From Rothia mucilaginosa (lineage in GTDB: Bacteria; Actinomycetota; Actinomycetes; Actinomycetales; Micrococcaceae), in the NCBI RefSeq assembly GCF_901875305.1, contig NZ_CABFLY010000004.1, forward strand, positions 62,001 to 126,000: a stretch of 64,000 nucleotides of DNA. The letters run 5' to 3'. The notes under the pieces are model-generated. The model searched no databases. It was not told the DNA's origin and worked only from the letters and a program-made list of their open reading frames with translations. Position numbers and translations under genes: made by a program. Positions 1 to 9,200 of this stretch are shown here, piece after piece (position 1 is the stretch's first letter; every line of letters begins with the position of its first letter).

Positions 1-2427
1 GTTACCTCTGAGTCTCGTGTGGAGTCTTCTTTCGAGTACAACGCGGTAGATGCGCTGGTGCGTGCGCAGGTGTCTGATTTGGCGGGTAGCTGGGTTCGCG
101 AGTTTGGTTACCGTGGTGCGCACATGATTTCTGTGACTGAGGGCCCTGCTGTGGCAGACTCTTCTGAGGCTCTGCGCACTGAGATTATTCGTGATGATTT
201 GGGCCGTATTAGCGGTGTGGATTCGCCTGCTGGTCTGGTCATGTACACCTACACTGACGCGCAGATGCTCTCTTCTGCCGTACGCGGTACCGAGACTCTG
301 CGTTGGACCTATGACGCTGCTGGTGCGCTGGTGCGTGTTGAGTACTTTGATAGCGCCCAGCCGCAGAGCGCTTGGGTGAAGGTGCTGGTCACTGATGAGG
401 GCGCCCGCGTTCGCGCAGTATGTCTCTACGGTGTGCAGGGTGAGGCGAAGGCTGATTCCCCGTCGGCTGAGTTTGCTCCTGTTGTTGAGGACGCTCAGGC
501 GTGGCTGGGCCAGTGCCCGGAGTCCGTGGAAGTTGAAGGCGTTACCTTGGTGCCGGTTTCGACGAGCGTGTTCTCGTATGACGGTAATGATTCGCGTCTT
601 CTGCAGGTTTCTTCGGATGGTTCTGGCTCGTTGCTGACTTATGGTGCGGCTGGGTTCGTGAGCTCGGTGGCGTCGTGGGGTTCTGCTGAGGATTCTGCTG
701 TGTCCTTCTCGCTGTTGTGCGCTTCTACTGATGGTCGTGTGCTTGCTGCCGGTGGTGCGCCTGTTGGTGTACCCGAGTTTGGTGTGCCCTCAACCGGTGC
801 TGGTGTCGCTGTTGGTTCTGTGGCTGGTTTTGATGCTTCGGTGATGCACCCGCTGGTGTGGGATGAGAATTCGTTCGTTCCGCGCGTGCTGGGTGTGGGC
901 GGCTCGTCGTTGCCTTCTGTGGGTTCGTTGGTTCCTGGTGCTGGTTCTGGTGCTGGTTTGTTGGATCCGTATGGTTGGGCGTCTTTGGGTGTTGCTGCGC
1001 CTGCTGTGCCGTCTGCTCAGGGCGCTTCTGCTACTGGTGGTGCGCCTGTGTTGCCGGATTCGCTGGTTGGTGTTTCTGCGGCTTCGGGTGTGGTGCTGGG
1101 TTCTTCTGGTTTTGAGGTGTTGGGTGCCCGTGTGGTGGATTCGCGTGTGGCTCGTTTTACTGCGCCTGATCCTTTGGCGGCTCCTGTGGGTGCCGCGTGG
1201 GGTGCTGATCGGTTCTCGTTGGTGGGTGGTAACCCGGTTTCTTTGGTGGATCCGTGGGGTTTGTCGCCGATTTCGTTTGAGGAGTATGAGGAGTATCGTC
1301 AGGAGCGCATTAAGAATAAGGGTGCGATTATGGCGGCGCGTTGGTTGCAGGTGGCTGCTGTTGCGGTCGTGGTTGCATCTGTATTTTGGGGTGGTCCTCT
1401 TATCGCTGCTATTGCTTGGGGTGCGGCTGCTGGTGCTTTGGAAGGCGCTGCTGGTGCCTTGGAGAAGACGAAGAATGGTCAGGTGGATCTCTGGAACGTG
1501 ATAGGGGAAGCAGGCTGGGGCGCAGCTAAAGGCGCTGTTACGGGCGTTGTCGCGAAGGTGTTTACCCATGCTCAAGTTTTTGCCAAAATTCCGGTAAACG
1601 GTTTTACGGAGAATATGGCTTCTAAGGTGGCTTCTAAGGCTGCCTCTAAGAAGGGCTTTGATAAGCTTGTACCTTCTATTATTCAGAAGCCTGCTCAGAA
1701 GGCCGCTTCATTCATTAGTGCTCGTAGAGATTCCGTGAGTAAGATCAGTTGGAAGACTAAGGATCCTGCGCCTTGGGTGAGGATGCAGAATATATCTGGT
1801 AAGTATGCCCCGGAGATTGCGGGTGAGTCATTGTCTGCTGGCGTGGGTGCCGTGTGGGATTACACGAGGAAGGCCGAAAACTTTAACGCCGGGGAGGCTG
1901 CTAAGGTTTTTACTTGGTCATCTATTTCTGGCTTTGCTAAGAGTGGTATAACCAAGGGCGTTAAGGTTGGGTATTCTGATAAGGTTGCGTCTAAGACTAA
2001 AGATTCAATCCTTAAGACTAAGGAATCGTATCTAGATAAAATTGCGCCGGGAGAGAAAGCTCCGCTTAAGATGCGAATTCAGGAAAAATGGGATATCGCA
2101 AAGGATTTCACTCGGGGCGCAATGAAACAGACTGTAGTTAATGAGGTTACATCGCGTGGCCTGAATGCGACCTTCGGTTGGACGGAAAAGTATGTTCAAC
2201 GTGATGCGTTGCAAAAGTCTGCGCGGAACCAGACGCCTGTTTCTGAGCGTCGAGCGAATTTGTTGATGGCAAAGGACTTTACGGACGCTGTTTTGGGTAC
2301 TCCGAAAGATTTGTTGAAGTCGGGAGCCGGTAGTTTTAAATCTCATAAGGATGAGCTGAAGAAGTCAACCGAGGCTACGGTCGAGAATACTACTGTAGCT
2401 CCTGCTGAAACTGCTGAAGGTAAATAA
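1..2427 (+). CDS. RHS/YD-repeat polymorphic toxin, C-terminal part (5' end outside window)
   Basis: The reading frame is open from base 1, so this is the C-terminal 808 residues of a longer protein. The first third has degenerate YD repeats (YTYTDAQ, WTYDAAGALVRV). Around nt 1130-1265 it carries the RHS-core signature: an R-F-x-APDPL stretch followed by GGNPVSLVDPWG. In RHS proteins this core marks the end of the shell and the start of a variable toxin tip. The roughly 380 residues after it begin with a hydrophobic Ala/Gly-rich segment (about nt 1340-1460), then a Lys-rich region with no nuclease or deaminase motif I recognise. The shell part is rich in G and T at third positions; the tip is less so. 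A membrane-protein gene follows after 2 nt, as expected for an immunity gene. A type VII-like ATPase operon nearby is a plausible exporter. The toxic activity is unknown and is inferred only from architecture. Confidence 0.8.
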   Translation, partial: VTSESRVESSFEYNAVDALVRAQVSDLAGSWVREFGYRGAHMISVTEGPAVADSSEALRTEIIRDDLGRISGVDSPAGLVMYTYTDAQMLSSAVRGTETLRWTYDAAGALVRVEYFDSAQPQSAWVKVLVTDEGARVRAVCLYGVQGEAKADSPSAEFAPVVEDAQAWLGQCPESVEVEGVTLVPVSTSVFSYDGNDSRLLQVSSDGSGSLLTYGAAGFVSSVASWGSAEDSAVSFSLLCASTDGRVLAAGGAPVGVPEFGVPSTGAGVAVGSVAGFDASVMHPLVWDENSFVPRVLGVGGSSLPSVGSLVPGAGSGAGLLDPYGWASLGVAAPAVPSAQGASATGGAPVLPDSLVGVSAASGVVLGSSGFEVLGARVVDSRVARFTAPDPLAAPVGAAWGADRFSLVGGNPVSLVDPWGLSPISFEEYEEYRQERIKNKGAIMAARWLQVAAVAVVVASVFWGGPLIAAIAWGAAAGALEGAAGALEKTKNGQVDLWNVIGEAGWGAAKGAVTGVVAKVFTHAQVFAKIPVNGFTENMASKVASKAASKKGFDKLVPSIIQKPAQKAASFISARRDSVSKISWKTKDPAPWVRMQNISGKYAPEIAGESLSAGVGAVWDYTRKAENFNAGEAAKVFTWSSISGFAKSGITKGVKVGYSDKVASKTKDSILKTKESYLDKIAPGEKAPLKMRIQEKWDIAKDFTRGAMKQTVVNEVTSRGLNATFGWTEKYVQRDALQKSARNQTPVSERRANLLMAKDFTDAVLGTPKDLLKSGAGSFKSHKDELKKSTEATVENTTVAPAETAEGK

Positions 2428-2429
2428 TT

Positions 2430-3089
2430 GTGCGTACTTTCCTGACTATCTTCTGGGGTGCCGTCGCTTTACCTACGACAGTTGCGACATTCTACGTCAT
2501 CATCAATTACGAGGTGCAGCGATGGAAAGATAAGAAGCGGCGGCGCGAGGGTATTTATATTCGACGAGCTAATCAGGCTGAAGCTCTCTTGATGATATTT
2601 ACTCCCGCCTTCCCCTGCCTTTCGTTTGTAGCCCACATATACGGTCCTGAATCATTAGATATAGCGACTGAAATAGTGATTTTATTAGTATCGGCTATGT
2701 TCATTGCCTTTTTGCGTTATGTGCATGTCGCTTATGTGAAGCTTTCTCCTGAAGGTATTGAGCAGCGTGTCTGGTCAGCTAACCCAACGGTCTACCCGAT
2801 AGGTGCGATTGATAGCGTTACCTACTACAAGACGGTGGATGTTGAAGACCAGGATATGGTGGGTTTTTATACGAAGTCGGGTAAGCAGATTGCTGCTTTT
2901 GGTCCGATGACTCATAACAATTACCGGCTTTTGGCGATTGTGCGTTTTAGGATTGAGAACGAGCGTTGGCCTGATATGGATAATCCGGATGATGTGGTTC
3001 AGGTGGATTTCTTGGATTGTGCCTCGAGGACGATTCGTTATTTTGAGGATTTGGAGAAGGTCACCGGTCTTGCAGATGTCGACATGTAG
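2430..3089 (+). CDS. Membrane protein, putative immunity protein of the RHS toxin (paralogue A)
   Basis: This 219-aa protein starts at a GTG two bases after the RHS stop, with GAAGG in the end of the toxin gene as ribosome site, so the two are probably translated together. An N-terminal membrane helix (residues 5-25) precedes a basic stretch (QRWKDKKRRREG), then two helices (about 50-100). A soluble C-terminal half contains SPEGIEQRVW, KSGKQIAAF, RFRIENERWPDMDNP and ends in TGLADVDM. The layout of helices followed by a beta-rich half resembles bacterial PH-like/YcxB-type proteins, but this is a guess. Four paralogues lie in this window. Its position directly behind a polymorphic toxin suggests immunity; an accessory role in secretion is the alternative. 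Confidence 0.7.
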   Translation: MRTFLTIFWGAVALPTTVATFYVIINYEVQRWKDKKRRREGIYIRRANQAEALLMIFTPAFPCLSFVAHIYGPESLDIATEIVILLVSAMFIAFLRYVHVAYVKLSPEGIEQRVWSANPTVYPIGAIDSVTYYKTVDVEDQDMVGFYTKSGKQIAAFGPMTHNNYRLLAIVRFRIENERWPDMDNPDDVVQVDFLDCASRTIRYFEDLEKVTGLADVDM

Positions 3090-3101
3090 CACCGCATAGA
3101 G

Positions 3102-3144
3102 AAAGCCCCTGGGCTGAGAGATTACCTCTCAGCCCAGAGGCTTT
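3102..3144 (+). terminator. Rho-independent terminator after paralogue A
   Basis: A 19-bp stem (3102-3120 pairing with 3126-3144, one mismatch), built on CCTGGGCTGAGAG and CTCTCAGCCCAG, is followed by a short T run. A near copy follows paralogue B and a related hairpin follows paralogue D. Confidence 0.85.
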
Positions 3145-3215
3145 TTGTATACCAGGGTCAGCCATGAAACTCAGGTGGATACGGGCCCAAGCCCAGCCGC
3201 TGGTGAATGGCCGCC

Positions 3216-3252
3216 CAGTCTTCACCCGAGCCTCGCGCCGAGTTAACTTTCT
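3216..3252 (+). repeat. Conserved upstream block, copy 1
   Basis: AGTCTTCACCCGAGCCT plus AGTTAACTTTCT lies about 150 nt before paralogue B. The same block, with a few mismatches, lies in inverted orientation at 17917-17953, upstream of paralogue E and its leader ORF. Apart from this block and the terminator, the 309-nt gap 3090-3398 shows nothing else clear. Confidence 0.7.
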
Positions 3253-3398
3253 AGCCACCTAACCCATAGACCATCAAAGTGCTCGACATTTCAACGTGTC
3301 AGAGCTTTCAAACACATAGAGTATCCTTGGGGAAGGTACGCCACCTGCCGGTGGTGCGCTTCCGGATATTCACCAACCATACGAAACGAGAACCCGCC

Positions 3399-4058
3399 AT
3401 GCGTACTTTCCTCATTGTCTTCTGGGGTATCTTCGCTGTGTTCACAACAGTTGCGACGTTTTATGTCCTCATTAATTACGAGGTGCAGCGCTGGAAAGAT
3501 AAGCAACGGCTACGTGAGGGTATCTATATTCGACGAGTTACTCGGCTCGAAGCTTTATGCCTAATATTTGTTCCCATCCCGTCCGTACTAATGGCTTTCT
3601 TTCATATTTATATTGAAGAAGAATTCGGCACAGGCAATGAAATACTCTACCTATGCTTGTCATTTGCCCTCCTTCCGCTGTTGCGGTATGTGCATGTTGC
3701 CTACGTGAAAACCTCCGCCGACGGCATCGAGCAGCGCATCTGGTTCTCCAACCCGACCCGTTACCCTTTTACCGCGATTAACCGCGTCGTGTTCTACAAG
3801 GCAGCAAAATATGAAGATGAGGACATGGTGGGGTTCTACGCCAAGTCAGGCACCCAGATTGCCCTGTTTAGCCCGTTGCCTCATAAAAATTACCGGCTTC
3901 TGGCGATTGTGCGGTTCAGGATTGAGAACGAGCGTTGGCCTGACATGGACAACCCGGATGATGTGGCTCAGGTGAACCGTTTGGATTGTGCTGGGAAGAC
4001 GATGCGCTACTTTGAGAATCTGGGGAAGGTTACTGGCCTTGCCGACGTTGACATGTAG
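3399..4058 (+). CDS. Membrane protein, orphan putative immunity protein (paralogue B)
   Basis: The frame is open further upstream, but the start at 3399 gives a 219-aa protein whose first residues (MRTFL, FWG) align with paralogue A without gaps. A and B are nearly identical in the N-terminal helix, the basic loop (NYEVQRWKDK) and the last 60 residues (RFRIENERWPDMDNPDDV, TGLADVDM). They differ strongly in the two central membrane helices, residues 55-100. B has no toxin gene directly before it. It has its own leader with TTCACCAACCA just before the start, a motif also found before paralogues C and E. It could be an immunity gene kept for a lost or foreign toxin tip. Confidence 0.7.
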   Translation: MRTFLIVFWGIFAVFTTVATFYVLINYEVQRWKDKQRLREGIYIRRVTRLEALCLIFVPIPSVLMAFFHIYIEEEFGTGNEILYLCLSFALLPLLRYVHVAYVKTSADGIEQRIWFSNPTRYPFTAINRVVFYKAAKYEDEDMVGFYAKSGTQIALFSPLPHKNYRLLAIVRFRIENERWPDMDNPDDVAQVNRLDCAGKTMRYFENLGKVTGLADVDM

Positions 4059-4070
4059 CACCGTATAGAG

Positions 4071-4114
4071 AAAGCCCTTGGGCTTGAGAGATTGCCTCTC
4101 AGCCCAGGGGCTTT
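4071..4114 (+). terminator. Terminator between paralogue B and the kinase gene
   Basis: The hairpin (4071-4090 with 4096-4114) is a near copy of the one after paralogue A, including the CATGTAGCACCG and ATAGAGAAAG run-up. It sits between convergent genes and may serve both. Confidence 0.75.
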
Positions 4115-4149
4115 CTGCATGCCAGCGACAGCTTATCTGAGTGCCACCG

Positions 4150-6174
4150 TTAGCGGGTGATAATCGCGAAGTCGCTACTGGACAGATTCGTGAAATTACC
4201 AATCTGCGCGTTCAGGCGGCACTTAGACGTCACCGACAGCGCCGTCACCACCCGCTGATCCTCAGACACCAACACATGCCCCGAACAACCATCCGAAAAA
4301 CTAATCAACTGAGCATCCGGAGAAATCGCCTGAACCAGCGTCGAAAACTCACCCGTACGCGGCAAAACCATCAACGGATTCAACTCATCCGCGCCGCTCG
4401 GCCACACCGGAACCACTGTCACCGGCAAAACACTCTGATTCACCACACGAGAAGGAACCCGCAACTCAATCGACCGCAAACGCTGAATCGGGTACGCCGT
4501 CGAACGAACCTCCCTGTCAGAAATAGCCTTCGACGTCTCAGAATCAATACGGTTCACCCACTCCTCAAAAGCACGCGAATCCTTAAACTCAGCAGACACA
4601 TTCGCCCGAACCTGCACCACACCATTAGCCGGGATACTCACCCCAGACAGATTCCACGAACACGGAACATCCACCGCAGTCACACTCGACTGATTCTTCG
4701 ACACACCAGAAGACGCCTGACCGGCATCCCACGTCACCGAAGCACACGAACCACCCTCAACACCGGGAAGCACCTGCAAAATATCGCCCCGAAGAGCCGA
4801 CTTCTGCGAAGAAAACTCAAAAGTCAGGCGGGCACTCTTATCCCGCGGGTTATACGTACCCTCAATACGGGTACCCAAACCACTCGGTAAAGATGCCGAA
4901 CTACGGCTCGACGCAGACCATGACTCGGCCGTCTTAGGTGAACCCTTACCGCCGTTCAAACCCACAAAGACGAGTACACCCACAAGGATTAGAGAACCCA
5001 GGATAGCGCCCCACACCAGCGGGCGGCGCAAGGGCGAACGGGCAGGCTCCTCTTCCTCAACGACCTCATCAGGCACATATACCGGCTGCTCCACCACAAA
5101 AGGAGCGCGGATAACCGTCTCATTCTGTGCCTGACCCAGCGACGGCATGCCCGCACCATACAGCTCCGTAACATTCTGCCCAGGTACCGCAGAAACCGCA
5201 GGCTCAGCACCATGAACCACCGTAGGCGTGTACCCCACAGCACCCGAAGACACCTCAACCCACCGAGGAAGCACCGTATCAGCAGCGAAACCCTCAGCCA
5301 AAAGACGCAACTTAGCGGCAGCCTCAGCTGCACCAGGACGCTGAACCGGGTTCTCCGCCAACATCCCGTGAAGCACCTCAGCCACCTCAGCCGGAATCTG
5401 CGGCGACACCTGCACCGCACCACCACGCGCCGGAAGAGGACGCGACGCCACCAACAACTCATGAAGAGTCACCGCGCACGCATAAACATCCACCGCCGGA
5501 GTAGCCACACCATGCGCAGAACGCTCCGGAGCCATATACCCCGGAGTGCCAGAAAACGAACGAGAAGCCCCCGAACCCGCAGAGCCAGTAAAAGAAGCAA
5601 TACCGAAATCAGCCACACGAACCTGCTGATCCAGAGACTCCCCCAAAACACCGCTCAGCAGAACATTCTCCGGCTTAATATCCAGATGCATCACGCCCTG
5701 ACGGTGAGCAAACTCCACCGCATTCAGAACCTGCACCATCAGACTCAACGCCAAACGAACCGGCAACGGACCCTCAGAATCCAGCTTCTGACGCAACGAA
5801 CCGCCATGCTGAAACTCCATCACCAGAGCCAGCACGCCACCCTCAACCACCATGTCCGTCAACGGCACAATATGAGGATGCGACAGCGCCAACAACACCG
5901 AACGCTCACGCACAAAAGACTCAAGAACCACAGGGTTCTCCGCAAGCTCCGGACGCAAAACCTTCGCCGCATACAGAGCCCACGAGCCGCTCATCGTAGC
6001 AGCCCACACCTCACCGACCGCACCAGAACCCACCCGGCGCAGCAAACGATACGAAGAGCCAAGGGGAGCGCCCGCAACCAAGCCCCCAGCAGGCTGACCA
6101 GCAGCCTGCTGGGCAGGATGAGCATCACGACGCTCCGAGCCGGAGTACTGCGGCGAACCAGCAGGTACAGTCAC
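4150..6174 (-). CDS. Transmembrane Ser/Thr protein kinase of the type VII-like operon
   Basis: This 674-aa PknB-type kinase starts at GTG 6174, with AAGGAG 8 nt before it. The kinase domain covers about residues 40-300: glycine loop GSGAVGEVW, lysine K71, catalytic HLDIKPEN (D165, K167, N170), DFG at 189 and GTPGYMAPE. The usual HRD arginine is a leucine, so it is a non-RD kinase and may not need activation-loop phosphorylation. A linker rich in E and P leads to one membrane helix (about 385-407). The remaining 265 residues are extracellular with no family I recognise. It is the last gene of the four-gene minus-strand operon. The FHA domain of the neighbouring ATPase is a plausible reader of its phospho-threonine marks. 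Confidence 0.88.
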   Translation of the reverse strand: MTVPAGSPQYSGSERRDAHPAQQAAGQPAGGLVAGAPLGSSYRLLRRVGSGAVGEVWAATMSGSWALYAAKVLRPELAENPVVLESFVRERSVLLALSHPHIVPLTDMVVEGGVLALVMEFQHGGSLRQKLDSEGPLPVRLALSLMVQVLNAVEFAHRQGVMHLDIKPENVLLSGVLGESLDQQVRVADFGIASFTGSAGSGASRSFSGTPGYMAPERSAHGVATPAVDVYACAVTLHELLVASRPLPARGGAVQVSPQIPAEVAEVLHGMLAENPVQRPGAAEAAAKLRLLAEGFAADTVLPRWVEVSSGAVGYTPTVVHGAEPAVSAVPGQNVTELYGAGMPSLGQAQNETVIRAPFVVEQPVYVPDEVVEEEEPARSPLRRPLVWGAILGSLILVGVLVFVGLNGGKGSPKTAESWSASSRSSASLPSGLGTRIEGTYNPRDKSARLTFEFSSQKSALRGDILQVLPGVEGGSCASVTWDAGQASSGVSKNQSSVTAVDVPCSWNLSGVSIPANGVVQVRANVSAEFKDSRAFEEWVNRIDSETSKAISDREVRSTAYPIQRLRSIELRVPSRVVNQSVLPVTVVPVWPSGADELNPLMVLPRTGEFSTLVQAISPDAQLISFSDGCSGHVLVSEDQRVVTALSVTSKCRLNAQIGNFTNLSSSDFAIITR

Positions 6175-6291
6175 GGGCTAACTCCTTAACATCAACTTCA
6201 CAACAAGCAGGAAGACTCCCCAGACGGGGCGACCCCTACAGCAAAATGGCCGGTAAAGTTACACGATACCTCACCACACGCCAGACAAGCC

Positions 6292-9200
6292 CTACAGCCC
6301 GCCACGGTGCTGAGAATCCTCAGGGCTCATCAGCTGCACTAGAACCGGCGACCCGGCAAGGAACGCATAGCCACGACCAACGCTCAGCTGAACCGGGGCA
6401 CGCCTCGGAATAGAACCGAACATGTCCATATCCATATCAACATTCGGCTGAACCACGGCACCCGTACGGAACTTACGAATAGCCTTCGTCCAATGGCTAT
6501 ACAAAGGACGCAAATCAGTCGGCTTACCCGTAGCAATAATGTGAACGTCCGGGAAATCACCCTTCACAATCGCATCAAAAACGTTCATCGGGTCATCCAC
6601 ACGGTCACCGTCATCAATCAGCAACAGCACCGGGCCCGCGGCATCCTGCAAAGCCGCCTGCACCTGAGCAGAAGCATTCTTGCTCTCAAACACCCGGTCA
6701 AAAACGCCCTCCGGCGCATTCACCAGACCGGAACGCTGATCGAAGACAGCCCAAACCTCCGGAACCTCAGCGGCATCCATGCGTGCATTCTCCGCCGCGG
6801 CGGCATCACCAGACGCCAACGCCGCAGACACCGCCTGCTTCGCCGCTGCCCTCGCCCGAGAAACCAGACGAGCAAACGCAACCAGCAGAGAAGACTTACC
6901 CGAACGCGGATTACCCGCAACCATGGCGTGCTCACCCTCATACAGCTCGAAAGCACACGCCTCCAACGTAGCCTCCGCAATACCCACAGGGATACGCCAC
7001 AGGCTCGGAGAAAACTCGGCAGCAGGCATGCTCTCCCACGTAACCCACGACGGCAGCTGACCAATCACATCACGCTTAGCAGGAGCCTGCGGGAAGCGCT
7101 CACGAACCATAGAGACGGCCTCCTCCACGCCAACAGCGGGAGTAGCCACCTGCATCTGACGCAGATGCTTCGGATCAACGCAACGACCGGGAATGGCGGC
7201 TGGCACATTTGTACCGCGAATACCGTACGACGAATAATCGTGAATATCGCTCAGCTGGAAGAACCACGTCTGCAACGAAGCATCAAGAATCTGCGAGGGG
7301 ATATTCTTTGCGCGACTCGTCGACACCACGCAGTGAATACCAACAGCAGGGCCGTCCGCATACACGCGGTAAAAATTCGCCAACAAATCCATGCTCACAG
7401 CGTCAGAGAACTCATCACGCAGCGTCGCAAAACCATCCAAAACAATGAAAAGAGGCTTACGGCGTGACGCATCAGCACGGCGAGCATCAAGCTCCGACTT
7501 CACAAAACGCAAGAAACGGGCCTGACGCTCCCTGGCGCCCTGACCGGTACCCACAGCAGACACAACATGCGGCAGGGAGTGTAGAGCCAGCAAACCGTCA
7601 GCGCCCATATCCATCAGAACAATATCGATGTCCTCCGGCGAATAATGCTGAGCCAAACCCAGCACCACAGACTGAATCGTCGTGGTCGTACCACTACCGG
7701 CAACACCCACCAACAGCAGGTTGCTCATCTCAATATTCCAGCCCATAGGCACCTGACGCTGCAGTTCAGGCTCATCACCCAAAGTGCACATCAGAACACC
7801 GTCCCGGACACCACCCACAGTGGGAAGATCCGGATCGGGGAAGCCACGCACACCAAAATCAGCCAAATCAACATACGAACCCAACGGTTCAGGCCAGACC
7901 TTGCGAGGAGCAACCGCGCCACGAGCCGCATGAGCCGCCACAACAGCATCAATCAGCAGATCCAGGTCATTCGCATCATTCGACGACACCTTCGGACGAG
8001 CGCGCTCCGAACGAGGAATACCGATACTATCGGTCGCACGAACCTCCAGAGAAGTCACCACCTCAGTGCCACTCTGACCCGTCACCAGGGCAGTCTGCAC
8101 CGGCGAAATATCATTCTGGCCCAGCTTCACATAGGCGCGACCCATCTGCGAACGCGAAATCTCCGAAGCATCCGGAACACCAATCACGTTCGAAGAATCC
8201 TCACGGCTCTGCACACGCAACGCCACACGCAAGTTCGTATTCGCCAGAATGTCATCATTCACCACACCGGCAGGACGCTGAGTCGCCAAAATCATGTGCA
8301 CACCCAGGGTACGACCCACCGCACCAATACTCACCAGCGACGACAGGACATCCGGGAAGTCCTTCGCCAGCATCGCGAACTCGTCAATCACCAGCAACAG
8401 GCGAGGCATCGGCTCCGGAGGGTTTGTCGCCAAATAATCCTTAATGTTATCCACACCCTCGCCAGCGGCTGCAAACAGGCGCTGACGACGGTCCATCTCC
8501 GCCTCCAACGACTCAATAGCGCGGTGAGCCAACTGAGCATCCAAGTTGCTCAAAGTACCAATCGTATGCGGCAGACGCTCACACGTCTTAAACGCCGCAC
8601 CACCCTTAAAGTCAACCAGAATGAAGTTCAAACGGCTCGGATCGTGGTGCGCAGCCAAACCCGCCACCAACGAACGCAAAAACTCACTCTTACCCGAACC
8701 AGTGGTACCACCCACCAGACCGTGAGGACCGTCCTTCACCAAATCCAGCGTGAACGCACCAGAGTCGCCTACACCAATCTCGGTGCTGAAACCATTAGCC
8801 TGCGACCAAAACGCCTCAATATCCTCAGCACTCGGAGGGGTCGGCAAACCAACCAGCTCAGGCAGCTTCACCAGCTGCGGCAAACCGCCGCCCAGAAGCA
8901 GACGCTCAGGGTCCTCATGATGCGCCAAAGTACGCGCCACATGAAGAGCATCCTCAGCGCTCACACCGGCGAGCACACCGTCAGTGACCGTGTAACGGCG
9001 GCGAGGCTCCGAATAGGTGATAGAAGCCTCCTCGCCAATCTCCACGACCGAAGTACACGACGCAGGAAGACGGTCAACAGAAGAAGCCAACACAATACCG
9101 GCAACACGGCGAGCACCCGCAGCAGCAGTCTTATTCGCCATCAGACGCACTTCATCGCCGTACGCCAGAAGGTCGCGTGCCGGCGACTCACGGCCCTCAG

